Shown in pieces: positions 12,186 through 23,389 of a stretch of 64,000 bases of DNA; within the stretch, counting starts at the first letter, position 1; every line of letters starts with the position of its first letter. Source of the DNA: Diogma glabrata (taxonomy: Eukaryota > Arthropoda > Insecta > Diptera > Cylindrotomidae); assembly GCA_963693315.1 (NCBI GenBank), contig OY856186.1:237381058-237445057 (forward strand), read 5' to 3'. The translations under genes and the position numbers were made by a program. The notes under the pieces were generated by a model. The model was not told the DNA's origin, made no database searches, and saw only the letters and a program-made list of their open reading frames with translations.

Positions 12186-12430
12186 TTTGAATTTATTTAT
12201 TTAATAAAATTCGCGCACAATTATTTATTTCACAAAGCCACCGAGATAAAAATTACAGTTTGACAGATATATTATAATGACAGATAATCAATGGTTAAAT
12301 AGTTGATTAGCCATTTTTGGTCGGTAACGGTTAAGTTAAATATTTAATCAGAGATCACCTTAACTTTACATGAAACAACTAGTTTTTAATTTTTTCACCG
12401 GTTATCAGAGATTTAACCAAACCGTTGATT

Positions 12431-12455
12431 TAATCGGAGATGAAACAACTGGCCC
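12431..12455 (-). repeat. Harbinger right terminal inverted repeat
   Basis: Ends ...GATGAAACAACTGGCCC followed by TTA; inverted match to 9468-9492. Confidence 0.93.
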
Positions 12456-12686
12456 TTATACTTACTTCAACAAAAATCAAAATGGCATGAATCCAAACCA
12501 AATTTAGAAGTCAATGATCTGGTTTTGATACATGAAGAAAATGTTCCTAGCACACGATGGTTGATGGGTAGAGTAATAAAACCTATTATGGGAAAGGATA
12601 ATTATGTTCGAGTAGCTATACTTAAAACAAAAGGAGGAACTCTTGAACGCGCTGTTACAAAATTGTCAAAATTACCTTTCAACTGA
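12456..12686 (+). pseudogene. BEL integrase C-terminal domain (DUF5641-like) to pol stop
   Basis: Resumes the integrase reading after the Harbinger element: a K-W-H-E segment, then D-L-V-L-I-H-E-E-N-V-P, W-x-x-G-R-V, D-N-Y-V-R-V-A and R-A-V-T-K-L-x-x-L-P, the classic end of Bel-Pao polyproteins. It closes with TGA at 12684-12686. No lesion is seen in this part. Confidence 0.92.
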
Positions 12687-13453
12687 AGATAAACCATCAA
12701 TTTTAGTTTTTAAATTAAAAAAAAAAAATGACATGTATATATTATTAGTAATTAGCATAAGTTTGATTTAATTATCCTACTATACTTTTCGTAGAATTTG
12801 CTATATTTATATTAAGATTTAAGGCTTAACCACAATGATGTATTTCGAATTCAGTTTCTAGTATCATTATCATTTTGTGAGAACTTCTTGAAATGTTTGA
12901 ATTTTTATTTAATTTCAATATCTACTAAAGTCAATTTTAAAACAATATATTTTATTTAAACGATTGGCCTCCTGTTATAGTTCCTTTTTTTATATAAAGT
13001 AAAGGCAACCTAGAATATTACAATGCTTGCACAATGAAAATACTTTTACTCATGAGATCCAAGTTTGTATGAAAATTTATTTTGAGAAAAAAAAATTTAT
13101 TTTTGAAATACTTTTTCCTCAATGAAAAAGTTAAAAATTTCGTAACTTTTTCCTCATGATTATTAAAGAATTGAGCTACCTACATTTTAAAGCATTGTAT
13201 TTCTATTAAAAAATAATAATAACAAGTTGCTCAAATCTCATGAGGAAAAACCTCATACATTGTGCATGCACCGTTATTGTAATATTTTTTTGAAATGAAG
13301 TAAGATAGAATTTGTTTGTTCATATTACAATACTTTGTTTAAGGTTATACACATTTGAACGCTGGAAATCGAATTTTGTACTTTATGTTTAATTTGTTTT
13401 AATAATAACTGTAATTAATATTTTGAAAGGAATTCTTTCAAGAGGCTGGTGGA
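12687..13453 (+). other. BEL 3' non-coding region before the LTR
   Basis: About 770 bp with no open frame of note, so no env. It contains an imperfect inverted repeat (13014-13060 against 13234-13286; AATATTACAAT...CTCATGAGAT) that may be a small MITE or a foldback structure. The purine-rich AAGAGGCTGGTGGA at 13440-13453 abuts the LTR and is the best polypurine-tract candidate. Confidence 0.6.
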
Positions 13454-13699
13454 TGTTTAGAATTCATATTTAAGGAACTCATATAATTGTACGAACAAGT
13501 TCTATTATATTTGTTTAACGAACACTTACGAAAGTAAAAAGAATATAATAAAAAAAATCGTTTCTCACTTCGTTGTGGAACCTTCATGTATAAAAACATA
13601 AATGAAATAAAACAAATATTATAAAAGTGGATTTATAGTTTAATTTATTAAGGTGGATTTATAGTATAATTTATTTAAAATGATATTCAAAATTATTTA
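13454..13699 (+). repeat. BEL 3' LTR
   Basis: Near-identical to 2674-2919, followed by the target duplication ATGAC at 13700-13704. Confidence 0.95.
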
Positions 13700-14230
13700 A
13701 TGACAACATCATCAGCATACGCAATCATCTGTACTGAGTTTATTGACAAGATATTGTTGTTAGTGGGTAGTTTCTTTTGACGGCACACATATTCCAAGGC
13801 TAAATTAAAAAGTATAGGAGAGTTAGCATCACCTTGTTAGCATCACACTCGTGAACAGCATTGAGAGTTCTGTACTAACATTTTGCATAGTGATACCAGT
13901 TTACCAGGTATTCCTATTGATACCAGAGCAGACCATAGAGTCTCTCGTTCGAGAGCGTCGTAAGCCTGCCTGAAATCAATGACGAGCTGTGCACAAGTAT
14001 GTTGAACTCTCGGCACTTTTCCAAAATCATCCTTATTGAAAAAGTGCATCGGTCATACCTCGTTCCCGCCGGAAACCACACTGCTATTCTCCAAACAGTT
14101 ATTTAGCCAAAGGATTGATCTTCGCTAGCAAAATGTGGGAAAAGATCTTATATGCTGTGCAGAGGAGAGCGATTCCCTTGTAGTTTGCACATTGTTAGCG
14201 ATTACTTTTTTAATGGATTGGTATTAGCAT
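13700..14230 (-). pseudogene. RTE-like RT palm with YADD, 5' side of BEL insertion
   Basis: Minus strand: fingers with Y-K-G-I-A-L-L-C-T-A-Y-K-I (about 14190-14150) and Q-C-G-F-R-R-x-R, then the palm start V-I-D-F-R-Q-A-Y-D (about 13980). The S-P-I-L-F-N-L-A block follows and then Y-A-D-D at 13709-13720. A frameshift near 13845 and stops near 14100 break it. The BEL insertion lies two to three codons past Y-A-D-D. Confidence 0.85.
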
Positions 14231-14235
14231 CAGCA

Positions 14236-14832
14236 TCAGCAGCAATTCCAGTCCTGTGGCATGGTTTCAGTCCTCCAGATCATTTGAACAAGTTCAAACA
14301 ATCTTAAAGATAGAGTTTCACCACCATGTACAATTATTTCGGATGTCATATCGTTGATATCAGGTGCTTTTTTGCGTTTTAATTTTGACAGCACTGCTTC
14401 AAATTCCTCTTTAGTTGGTTCATCTACATGTTTCTTTGAAGCACGAATAAGCTTTGCTCGTCGCCCGACTTGTTGCTGGTCACTTAAGTTGAGAAGATTC
14501 TCAAAACAAGCGGCCCAAGTATCTAAAATATTTTTAAGGTCTACTTGTAGCTCCCCATCTTCCTTTTGAATAGCAGTCGATCTAGTTTGAGGGCCCTTCT
14601 TTAAGGTTTTAACCTGTTGAAAGAAGTTACGCGATTGATGTTCCTTATTGAAGCTTTCAATCTCCTCACACTGTCTCATCCACCATTTTCTCTTCGTTCG
14701 TCTACATAGCTTTATAACGGTTTGTCTTGACAGTTTATAGTTCTCCTTCGTGGACCTGGTCTTGCGTCCTTGTAGACATTTCAGATAGCAATCTCTTTTG
14801 TATTGAATGGCTTCAAGACATGCTTGATCCAT
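14236..14832 (-). pseudogene. RTE-like LINE linker and RT N-terminal part
   Basis: 198-codon minus-strand reading rich in Lys/Arg, with the K-R-K-K-A-P-D box (G-K-A-x-G-x-D in many LINEs) followed by the E-T-M-P-Q-D-W segment. These are the RT region 0-1 landmarks. It joins the endonuclease upstream and the palm downstream in correct order but through frame breaks. Confidence 0.85.
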
Positions 14833-15093
14833 CCATGGCTTCTGGGAGTGGTTTTGTGATCGTTCAAGTATTCCATCAACAGCGCTTTCGACAGCATGGT
14901 ATTGATATCTCTCTTCCGTTTCAACATTCTTTAATGACGAGATATTAAAACGTTAGCGTTGATTGAATTTTGGAATGCCTGGATTTGGGAAGTGAAACTT
15001 TATCGTAGCACATATAAGAAAGTGGTCACTTCCAATGTATGGCACCTCTAAACGATCGCACATCCAGAACGTTCTAAAAGAAACGTGCTGTTA

Positions 15094-15900
15094 CTAGCAC
15101 GTGATCAATTTGATTTTGAGAGTTTCCATTCGGTGAGACCCAAGTCTGCTTATGAATCGATCGATGGGAAAGAAAGTACTGGCAATTATTAAATTATTTG
15201 ATAGTGGAAACTCAGTCATTCTCTCACCATTATCATTTGAATTCAAATGCAGGCTGTTGAGACCCACCACATTTCCATAAGAGATATCTCTTCCAACCTG
15301 CCCATTAAAGTCACCAAGAACCATAATGAAGTCGCGTGTTAGTGTTTGTTTCATAACATCTTCCAGTGCTATGTAGAAATTATCCTTATCGTCGACGGTC
15401 TTAGCTTCAGTAGGTGCATGCACGGCAATAAGAGAAATATTGTTGTATGTATCGCGTTTGAGTAGGTAGCAGATCCTCTCACTCACCAGGATGAATTTCG
15501 TAACTGCTTCGTGTATGCGTGCACCAACAAGAAAGCCAGTACCAAATTCTCTTCGAAAAGGATGACCACTACAGTATAAAACTCTCTTATTTCTTGCAGA
15601 GCAATAATATCCATCCGATACCTCTCAGCCTCTGTTTCTAGACTTATAAGAGCAACAGGAGCGCTCAAACTGCGCAGGTTCCACGTTCCGATTCGGAAGT
15701 TGGGTCCTTTTTCACGTCCAGGTAAAATTCTGTTTTTGTGTCCGGGTCTGTTAGTCTCTTTCTGATAACCAAATTTCACATATTAGTTTTTATCCGGGGT
15801 TAGGGTGTTAACTTTAGGCCCAAGATAAATTTTCATGGATGGGTTCGTTCTGCATCTTAAGGTTACCAGAAACAATCATTTTACACGTTTATATAGCGAA
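15094..15900 (-). pseudogene. RTE-like LINE AP endonuclease and 5' region
   Basis: Two overlapping minus-strand frames. 15779-15483 carries the endonuclease start (I-G-T-W-N-L-R-S-L) and the catalytic Glu in A-L-Q-E-I-R. 15486-15094 carries H-A-P-T-E and the G-D-F-N-G-Q-V-G-R-D box. A frameshift separates them. The more GC-rich piece at 15900-15990 may be the LINE 5' leader. A related relic of the 5' end occurs at 52815-52950. Confidence 0.85.
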
Positions 15901-17160
15901 CCGCTTGATCCAAGATAGACGCCCGCTCCAAGCCACCCCTGACATGGAGAGCAGACGCTCGAGTCGCATTGGTTTTGAGGCGCTAATTTGCCGTGATGTA
16001 GCGTCATTGACTAAGCAGTTTTTACTCTGCTTTTCTCCAATGCATATACATATAAAACATCTACTTTAGTAAAATTTGTTTTACTGGTCGTAATGGAACT
16101 TTTTTAAGTAAGTTTAAAGTATCTTTAAAGATTTCATGATCATGACCAAAATACCCCCTTTAATCCTCAGATTAAGTGAATGGATAAATATTTTTGCAAA
16201 AGTGTTTCTAAGAGATCGAAAAATACACTGAATTACTTTTTAATTACCATTTATAGCCGTCGAGATACCGTTGTTATCTATACTTACTTCAATAAAAAAA
16301 GAAGTCTTCGGTGTGCTCTTGCAAACGTGCTCTATGAAAATTGAATACTGAGTTTAAAGCTAACTGCTAATTGCAAGAGCAAAAGACTCCATTAGAACCC
16401 AAACAGCGTCTTTTTTTCATTAAATCTGTAAACGTTTCGAAATTAGAATTGATCAAAATGATTAATTTATTGAGGGGAGAAAGTTGCAGGCTACCACTTG
16501 CTTATAATCCCTCAATTACTATTGGTTTTGTTACGTTTCTTCACCGAAATTCATATCCCAAATCAATATTTCATGCTGACATTTTCTATCCAAAATAATT
16601 AAAATGTGTAAACAAACAACTATGTTGTCTTGCCTTTATTTAATTTCCTTAGAAATGTTTTCTCTGGATTTTACTGGCAATTAAGCTTCTTAAACTGAAT
16701 ATACTTCAAAATTTTATAGCTCGTCTTTAAATATATATCAAAAGTTTATAGCTCGTCTAACAATATTTAGTCTGCAGAGTAAATCACAAAAATACTCGTT
16801 GACAATATATTTTGGTTGAAAATATTTTCTCAGTCATCTTTAAAGAAGACTAATTCCTGCAGATTAAGGCTCATAATTTGTTGTTTTGTGAGTATATAAC
16901 CTAATCTGTATGCTAAATGTAAACCATTCCTGTCTGTAAAATAAATTTTAATATTAAGTACAAATATTAAGATTTAATAAATTTTAATATTAGTAAACTG
17001 AAATTAAAAATGACAAGCAAAAGCTATAATAATTTTTTGGAATCATTAAATTAATAAATCAAAGTACCCGTTTGTTTTTGGGATTGTTTTCAAAACTAAT
17101 TTTTCACTCTCTATTTTTTTTCTTTATTATTCTTATAATTTAATAAATTTCATTTCGCTT
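15901..17160. other. Non-coding, no recognisable element
   Basis: AT-rich. A 75-codon open frame at 16371-16598 has no recognisable domain. Confidence 0.5.
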
Positions 17161-17175
17161 CGTTTTTTATTATTC

Positions 17176-17310
17176 GTGCAATATGCGACTAACGTTTGTG
17201 TGCACATTTGTGCAAAGGATTTTTACGACATGTGCACGGTATGGTGCACATCATGTGCATGACATGGATTATGCACAATTTTGTGCACGGTGATTTTCCA
17301 ACATGCACAA
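17176..17310. repeat. Cluster of GTGCAC/TGCACA motifs
   Basis: Seven or more TGCAC-type strings in ~130 bp, several as the palindrome GTGCAC (near 17200, 17233, 17244, 17284). Function unknown. Confidence 0.6.
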
Positions 17311-18460
17311 ATTTTTAAAAATTGTTTTACGGGCAAAGAATTTTATTTTGGGAATTTTTTGGAAAACTATACATATATTAAAAAAAATTGCGCCTTATAT
17401 TTAAAAACATAAAGTCAAAAAAATTTCTATGAATTCCAAAACACATTGCCAAAATCCAATTTTTTGAGTTTTTGTAGAAAATTAATGAAGTTTAAAAATT
17501 ATAGGAGAAAATATGAAAACCAATAGGGATATCAACCCTTCTCCAACACTTATTAATTTTTTATAACAAAATATCAAAAATATATAATTATTTTAACTAA
17601 AAATGACTTACTTTAACGATTAAAACGAGATAAATTTTTTACGTTTAAAACAAGATAAATAAGTCCGTGAAGCGGTTCTTGAACTTTTTTATTTAGCATA
17701 TGGTTTTTGTTGTGACACATTAAAAATTAAACTTAAAATAGGTAGACTCTTCTATGAAATCTACCTAAAACAAAACATGGATACACATTAGATTTTGTTT
17801 CAAGTTTGTTTTTTTTGTTGTATCACAGCCAAGAGTTCGAAATGAAATGTTTGGCTACCAAGTTGAAATAGACTATTAGCGTAACCCAGGGTGTAGCGCA
17901 AGGAGCTTCTCTATTTAACACACATTCCGGTTCTTGAACTAAACGTGGCTTTTTAATCTACTGGTTTCATCTATATCCAAAATAATATGTCTCTTAAACC
18001 ACTTGTTGGATTAAAAAACAATTTTCAAGATCCGTGAAAAAGTTCTTGAAATACATTAATTTGAACATAAATAAAACCTGTGGTTTTCAAAAACTACCCT
18101 TAGATATGAAGGGAAACCCTCTTGTGCGAAAAAAATAATTCTTTACGAAATTTTGTTTTTCATTCTCTCTTTCACTGTAAAAATTTGAAGCAAATCAAAA
18201 CATGTGTGGCAAAGCGATTTAACAATTGCCTGATTTTCACGAATGAGGTTTGTTATTTTTCAATACGTAACGGAGTCCTCTATTGATCTTTGGAATATCA
18301 ATCTCTTCGGTTTAGCGCCTTTGCGCTAATATAATTTATCAATAGTATTTTGTATTCTATCACCTGGATTAAACTGGTGTTTGCAACGTTGTTTCCCGTA
18401 GTTTTGCCATCATCTTATAAGATCTTTTAAATAAAGATGTCCGTTAAATCAATTAGGACC
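17311..18460. other. Non-coding with a hairpin repeat and a tiny RT relic
   Basis: Contains a 27-nt hairpin (17740-17766) seen twice more in the window. At 17880-17925 the plus strand reads V-T-Q-G-V-A-Q-G-A-S, resembling the RT motif G-V-x-Q-G-x-x-L-S-P; probably a worn LINE scrap. Nothing else seen. Confidence 0.4.
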
Positions 18461-19960
18461 TCAAGCTCTGTTTTTAGCTCTATGACTTTGTTGGTCATAT
18501 ATGATAAGTCGATTAATCTATGAATCTGCATAGCTTTGTTAGCTTTGTAGTCTATTAGATTGGTATGTTCACCAGTCTATGTAATAGAAAACCAGACAAT
18601 CTGAAATTTTCTGAGTCTCTTTGTTGATTTTTAAGTGCGGGAGCTTATGAGACTGTAAAAATTCATAAGTTTTTACATCTGATTGTGTTTGTGTGAGCAT
18701 TGAAATTCATCAAATCGGAAGTATATAAATGTTTTCTGTGTTATTTTGAGTGTTGTTGTGATTCTGCGAGTTGTGAACCAATGAGTCTATAAATTTGATA
18801 CTTTGTGAATTTGGGAATAAGAAATTTTGTGAGTCTGTTGGTATGTGAGTTTGTGATAATATAAGTTTCTAAGTCTGTGTGTTCCATAAGTATGTGAGTT
18901 TGTGAATCTATAAATCTGTAGCTGATTTAATGAGTCTGTTTTTCTGTGAGTCCATTAGTCGACGAGCTTATACATCTATGTGAATCTGTGAGCCAATGGA
19001 TCTATTACTCTTTAGGTCTGTGAGTCTGAGTTTTTGAGAGTCTAGGAGTCGATTTTTGAACAACGATTATGATATTCTGTGAGTTTGTTAGACTATTAAG
19101 TAGCCAATTTGTGATTCTATGAGTCTGTGAGTCGTTTAGTCTGTGAGGTTGAGAGCTTGTGAGCATGTGATAAAGTCTTTGAGTTTGTTGGGATGTAAAT
19201 CTGTGAGTCTGTTGTAAATCTGTATGTGTTTGTGTGAGTCTGTAAGTCTCTAAGTCTGTAAGTCATTATGTATACCAATCTGTGAGTCTGTAAGTCCGTG
19301 AGTCTGTCAGTCTGTGAATCTGTGAGTCTGTGAGTCTGCGAGTCTTTAAGTCTGTGAGTCTATGAGTCTGTGAGTCTGTGAGCATTTTGAGTCTGTGAGT
19401 CTGTTAGTCTGTAAATCTGTGGGTCTTTGGGTCTGTGAGTATGTGAAGCTGTGAGTCTGTGAGTCTTTGAGCCTTTGAGTCTTTGAATCTGTGAGTTTTA
19501 GAGTCTGTGGGTCTGTGAGTCGTGAATCTGTGAGTCTGTGAGTCTCTCAGTCTGTGAGTCGGTAAGTATCTGAGCTTGTAAATCTTTAAGTTGGTGAATT
19601 TATGAGTCTGTGAGTTTTTGAGTGATTAGGTCTTTGAGTCTATGAAATTAGAAACTGTGCATTTATTTGTCCGCGAGCTTCTAGTTCTACATTCTGGAAC
19701 TTCATTAATCAATTAGTCAATTTTTCTGTGACTTTTTAAGCTTGCGAATTGTGTATGAGGTTTTGCGTTTGGGAGTTTGTTATTCTTTGAATCTGTGCAT
19801 TTTAGGCTAATAAGTTTATAGTTCAAGGATTCTGTTAATCTGTGAAGCAGTAAAGTTGTGATCCTGTGAGCTTATAGATCAATGAGTCTGTGAATTTTTG
19901 ATTTTGATAGGATGTTTATGAGCGTTTGTTTTGTTAGTCTAATGGTTTTTGTTTCGTATT
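18460..19960. repeat. Degenerate 8-bp satellite, unit GAGTCTGT
   Basis: About 1.5 kb of imperfect GTCTGTGA repeats, densest at 19200-19570 where runs of perfect units occur, fading to scattered GAGTCTG strings on both sides. No coding potential. Confidence 0.9.
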
Positions 19961-22430
19961 TCGTTCATACATTAACACAAAAAGGAAAGAATTTCATTTT
20001 AATGAAATTACAATGGAGACAAATTAAGATTGATTCTGATGGTTATATAGATCAAACGCAATAAAACAATTGTAGTGAAATTAAATAAAAGAAAATTGGG
20101 GCTATGTAATTCGTACTCCTATATTAAGGTAAATTTATTTTAAGTTGTTTTTAAACAAGAATTGTTTGGAATATTCGTTCAGCATTATCTCTTTGCCGTT
20201 ACAATCTGAAAAATCAGAATATTATCTGAGACACGAAGCATTTGTCATTTGTCTGTACTCAAATTCGATCGGTGGAGAGACAGTAGAATGACGTAAGTCA
20301 ACTCTCCGTAAGAAAATAGGTTTTATCTCTAATTGCAGTTTTAACTGCATACGTATGAACTTCGAATAAACCGTTACATAACCGTTAAATAACCAATTTT
20401 ACATCAAAATTGGGTATTTGTTGTGGGGACTAAGCAAAATAAGCAAAAACTCTAAACTAAACTCGATTTTTGTCGAAGATATTTAAATTATTTGTGCTTG
20501 GTCTGACCATTGATTGAGTGTTAAGTTTGTTTTATCAATGACTGGTTTCCTCTTTTTATTTATTGTTCTGGATTATCACCAAATTTTGATAATGTCGTAT
20601 TAAAATCGTTGCATTGTTTTTTCAGTCTTCACCTCTCCAAATTATGCAGAAATCAGTTACAAACGTTAACCGTACCTAGAAATCTTTGGGTTTGTCTGAT
20701 AATGTAGTTTTGAAAACTTTTTCTCTTGATTATAAAAAAACAACCTTTTGAAACTTCATCTGTTTAGAAAATTCAATTTAAGTATGTTGAATTTGCTAAT
20801 CTCACAATTAATTCTTAACCTAGATTTATGAACTTTTAAATTATTTCAACCCAAAGTTTGATCCTTGAAACAGTTTATAATACGTTAAAAAGGAAGCACC
20901 AAATTATATAATCCAAATATCTTAATTTGAAATAGATATATAGCAGATACGATTGATTCAAAAATAGATTTTGAAAAAAATCGCTTGCACTATTTGAAGA
21001 ATCCATTCTACGAGATCTCAAAATTACCGATAAATTTCTTTCCAGTATACAATCGTGTACGATATACAAAGATTACATATGGTAGTTTGTGTAATTTTCG
21101 GCTATTTTTTGGCTATTTTTTGCTTTGGTCTGATGCGATGTTGCGACGAGAAACATAAACGGCTGTAAAAACGTGTGAAAGTGCATCACCTACCTTAATC
21201 CATTTTTATTTGCTCCGAAAGATGGTAAAATAGAAAAATAAAAAATCTCTATCGTTATTTGACCTAAATTTTAGTTAGCTTCATATTTTCAGATATCCAG
21301 AGATAAAAACTCTTGATATATACTATACCTTATCTCAGAAAACCGTTTAACATTTCAACTCAAAATTAAAATAACATTGACACACCGTCAGATTCAGAAA
21401 ACTCAAAGTTAGTACATCAAAATATTTCTAAATCATCTAATTTCAAACCTCATTTACTAAGAATTCTATTTTCATCTAAATCCTTCCATTTTCCTTTCAA
21501 TGAATTTACCATTTTTATTTTATATACGAATACTATCTCCATTTTTTTTCTATCTAATAAAAACAGAAATATTTTCTTAGATATACAAAAAACAATTTTT
21601 TTTTGTATTCCATAAGTATATCACAAAAAAAAATTTTTTTCTATTAAAATGAAAATTCAATTCAAATCATAGAATGACAAAATATAGAGAGCAAAAAAGT
21701 AGAGAGAAAAAAAAATATATATAACAAGAAAATCTAAAATTCTTCGTTTATATATATAAAAATAATTTTATTTTTATTATTATTTTATTTTTGCTTATCA
21801 TTCCGTTGAATATATATTTTTTTATAATGTATATTTTTTCGATTTAAAATGAAAGAAAAAATCATATACATATATACAAGAAAATCCATCAAAATAAGAA
21901 AAATTTCAATTCAATTCAAAAAAATCAAAAAAAAATCGAAAACTCTCATCGATGATGAGGGAAAATTCTTTAAAATTAGTTATTTTTGATTTCATTTCAT
22001 TCTAAAAAAATCAAAAAAATAAATATAATAATAAAAGGATATAAGAAGGAAAACGCATCCTTTTTTTCGGGAAAAGCGAAGGAAAATAAGATTATAAATA
22101 TTTTATAGTACGTTAACGGAATTGAAATGTAAATGTGGAAAAGACATTAGAAATACTTTGAGATTTCTTGTGGTTAGTATTGGAACTTATTGTTTAATGT
22201 CTCCTTGAAGTCATCCGACAGACAGTCGCTGGTAAAATTTTATTATACTAAAATTTTAGTATACTTACTGTTACTTCCCATATCTGTAGCATTTTGTTGA
22301 TTCTAACAACATTTCTTAGTCGAGTTTTTAATTTTTTTCGACTCAGTGCTATTTCTGTATATTTCCTTGTCTAATACGCATTTTGATTTGAAATAACATA
22401 AAATTTGATGAATGTAATAACTCAACTAAG
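19961..22430. other. AT-rich non-coding stretch
   Basis: Very AT-rich, with long A/T runs at 21540-22030. No gene, no clear inverted-repeat boundary. Confidence 0.5.
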
Positions 22431-23389
22431 AATAGTCTATGGTATGCAGTAAAAAAGCTATTGAGCTTTGTGAACATTTGGATTTGACTTTATTCGGTAA
22501 ATCTCTTGGTGGTCATTTTCAGGTGGTGTTCGGAGACGGTAGAATTTTTAAGTTTCCTATAATTAGTCTTTCTGTAATCTGGTCTGTCTTTTGGTTTTCA
22601 CCATTTTTGAAGTCTGCGAAATAAATAAATAAAACAATTTTAATTTTTTTTCATGAATTAGTTGGACATGTTAAGCTCACTAAATATGTAATATTATGGT
22701 TATAATTCTGATCCTTTCCACAATAGAATGTGGATAATTTTTTGTACAAAAATGTGTGTTTTACTAATTCCATCGTCACAAATTGTGGGGAAGTTCCATA
22801 CCTTGGGAATATTTCAGCTGGGCAGATGGCATATTCTATGCAAACAGTGTTAATAAAAGCTGCATTGAATCTGTGAGAGTTATGTGCAAACATGTGGTTT
22901 GTCCAATTATTATTTAATAATCAAATTGGCTTTTTGAAGAGGAGGTTTTTCTAAAATGAATAACGATATGATCTTCCGTTATTCGTGTGGATTATCTGGA
23001 TGGGCGTTCGCAACATATTGGTGATCCCGAAAATTGCAAAGAAAGCCATTTGCAGATAACAACGATTTGGATCAAACAAAAGGGAAATGTGAATTTTGAT
23101 ATAACTACTGGCATTGAGGAATTAAAAAGCTAACATTGGCAAATTGTCAAATTGAATTTGAATTGAATTGAATAAGCCAACTAATATATATACTGCAATC
23201 ATCAACCATTTGATAGAATCTAATATAATCGACATAAACTCGATAAATAATAACAAATATTGTAACATTCTTTTCCCTACATCTACGCATGGTATCAACT
23301 ATGCTTACTGTACGGATTAATGGTTTTCATCATTATTTTTTTATTAGAATACCGCAATTTTGAATTATTTACTTGGGGTACTTTCCACA
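22431..23389. other. Non-coding, two short unrecognised open frames
   Basis: Short open frames at 22439-22624 (+) and 22651-22893 (-) have no domain I recognise; chance frames or worn coding relics. Confidence 0.35.

Larger units (their letters stand above)
9468..12455. mobile_element. Complete PIF/Harbinger DNA transposon, 2988 bp
   Basis: Terminal inverted repeats of ~25 bp starting GGGCC(G/A)GTTGTTTCATCT with three mismatches, flanked by the superfamily's 3-bp duplication TTA (9465-9467 and 12456-12458). It carries the two genes typical of Harbinger: a Myb/SANT-like protein on the plus strand and a DDE nuclease on the minus strand, arranged convergently. Subterminal copies of the TIR motif GTTGTTTCAT recur at 9559-9568 and, inverted, at 12370-12379, together with many GGTTAA/TTAACC strings. 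Removing the element and one TTA rejoins the BEL integrase frame without a shift, which confirms both edges. Few lesions suggest a recent arrival. Confidence 0.96.
2674..13699 (+). mobile_element. BEL/Pao LTR retrotransposon (with two nested insertions)
   Basis: Flanking 246-bp LTRs are identical except for about two substitutions and are bordered by the 5-bp duplication ATGAC (2669-2673, 13700-13704). Between them are a tRNA primer site, gag, and pol in the order protease, RT, RNase H, integrase. The gag shows a DUF1759-type core and zinc knuckles. The pol shows DUF1758-type protease, Peptidase_A17/RNase H, H2C2, rve and DUF5641 signatures. All are hallmarks of Bel-Pao. No env-like gene is visible between pol and the 3' LTR. 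A LINE fragment and a Harbinger element interrupt the integrase. Without them the element would be about 6.8 kb. It is not autonomous: there are at least seven coding lesions. Confidence 0.95.
1871..15900 (-). mobile_element. RTE-like LINE, split by a BEL insertion
   Basis: Minus-strand LINE whose 5' half lies at about 15900-13700 and whose 3' half lies at 2673-1871. Going down the minus strand one meets an AP-type endonuclease, a linker, reverse-transcriptase fingers, the YADD palm, thumb, and a C-terminal tail with a W-F-x-x-V-E-R type segment and an R-G-R-P-x-x-x-W-K segment. That order and the endonuclease N-terminus (I-G-T-W-N-x-R-S-L) are typical of the RTE / CFDP2-like group. The BEL element occupies 2674-13699, and the 5-bp string ATGAC occurs at both edges. 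The LINE is old: its frame is broken by several shifts and stops. Confidence 0.8.

Noticed and set aside
12687..13453. env-like gene after BEL pol
   Set aside because: No frame of useful length, signal peptide or membrane segment between the pol stop and the 3' LTR.
18460..19960. CRISPR-like array
   Set aside because: Continuous 8-bp slippage repeats without unique spacers, in a eukaryotic transposon-rich context.
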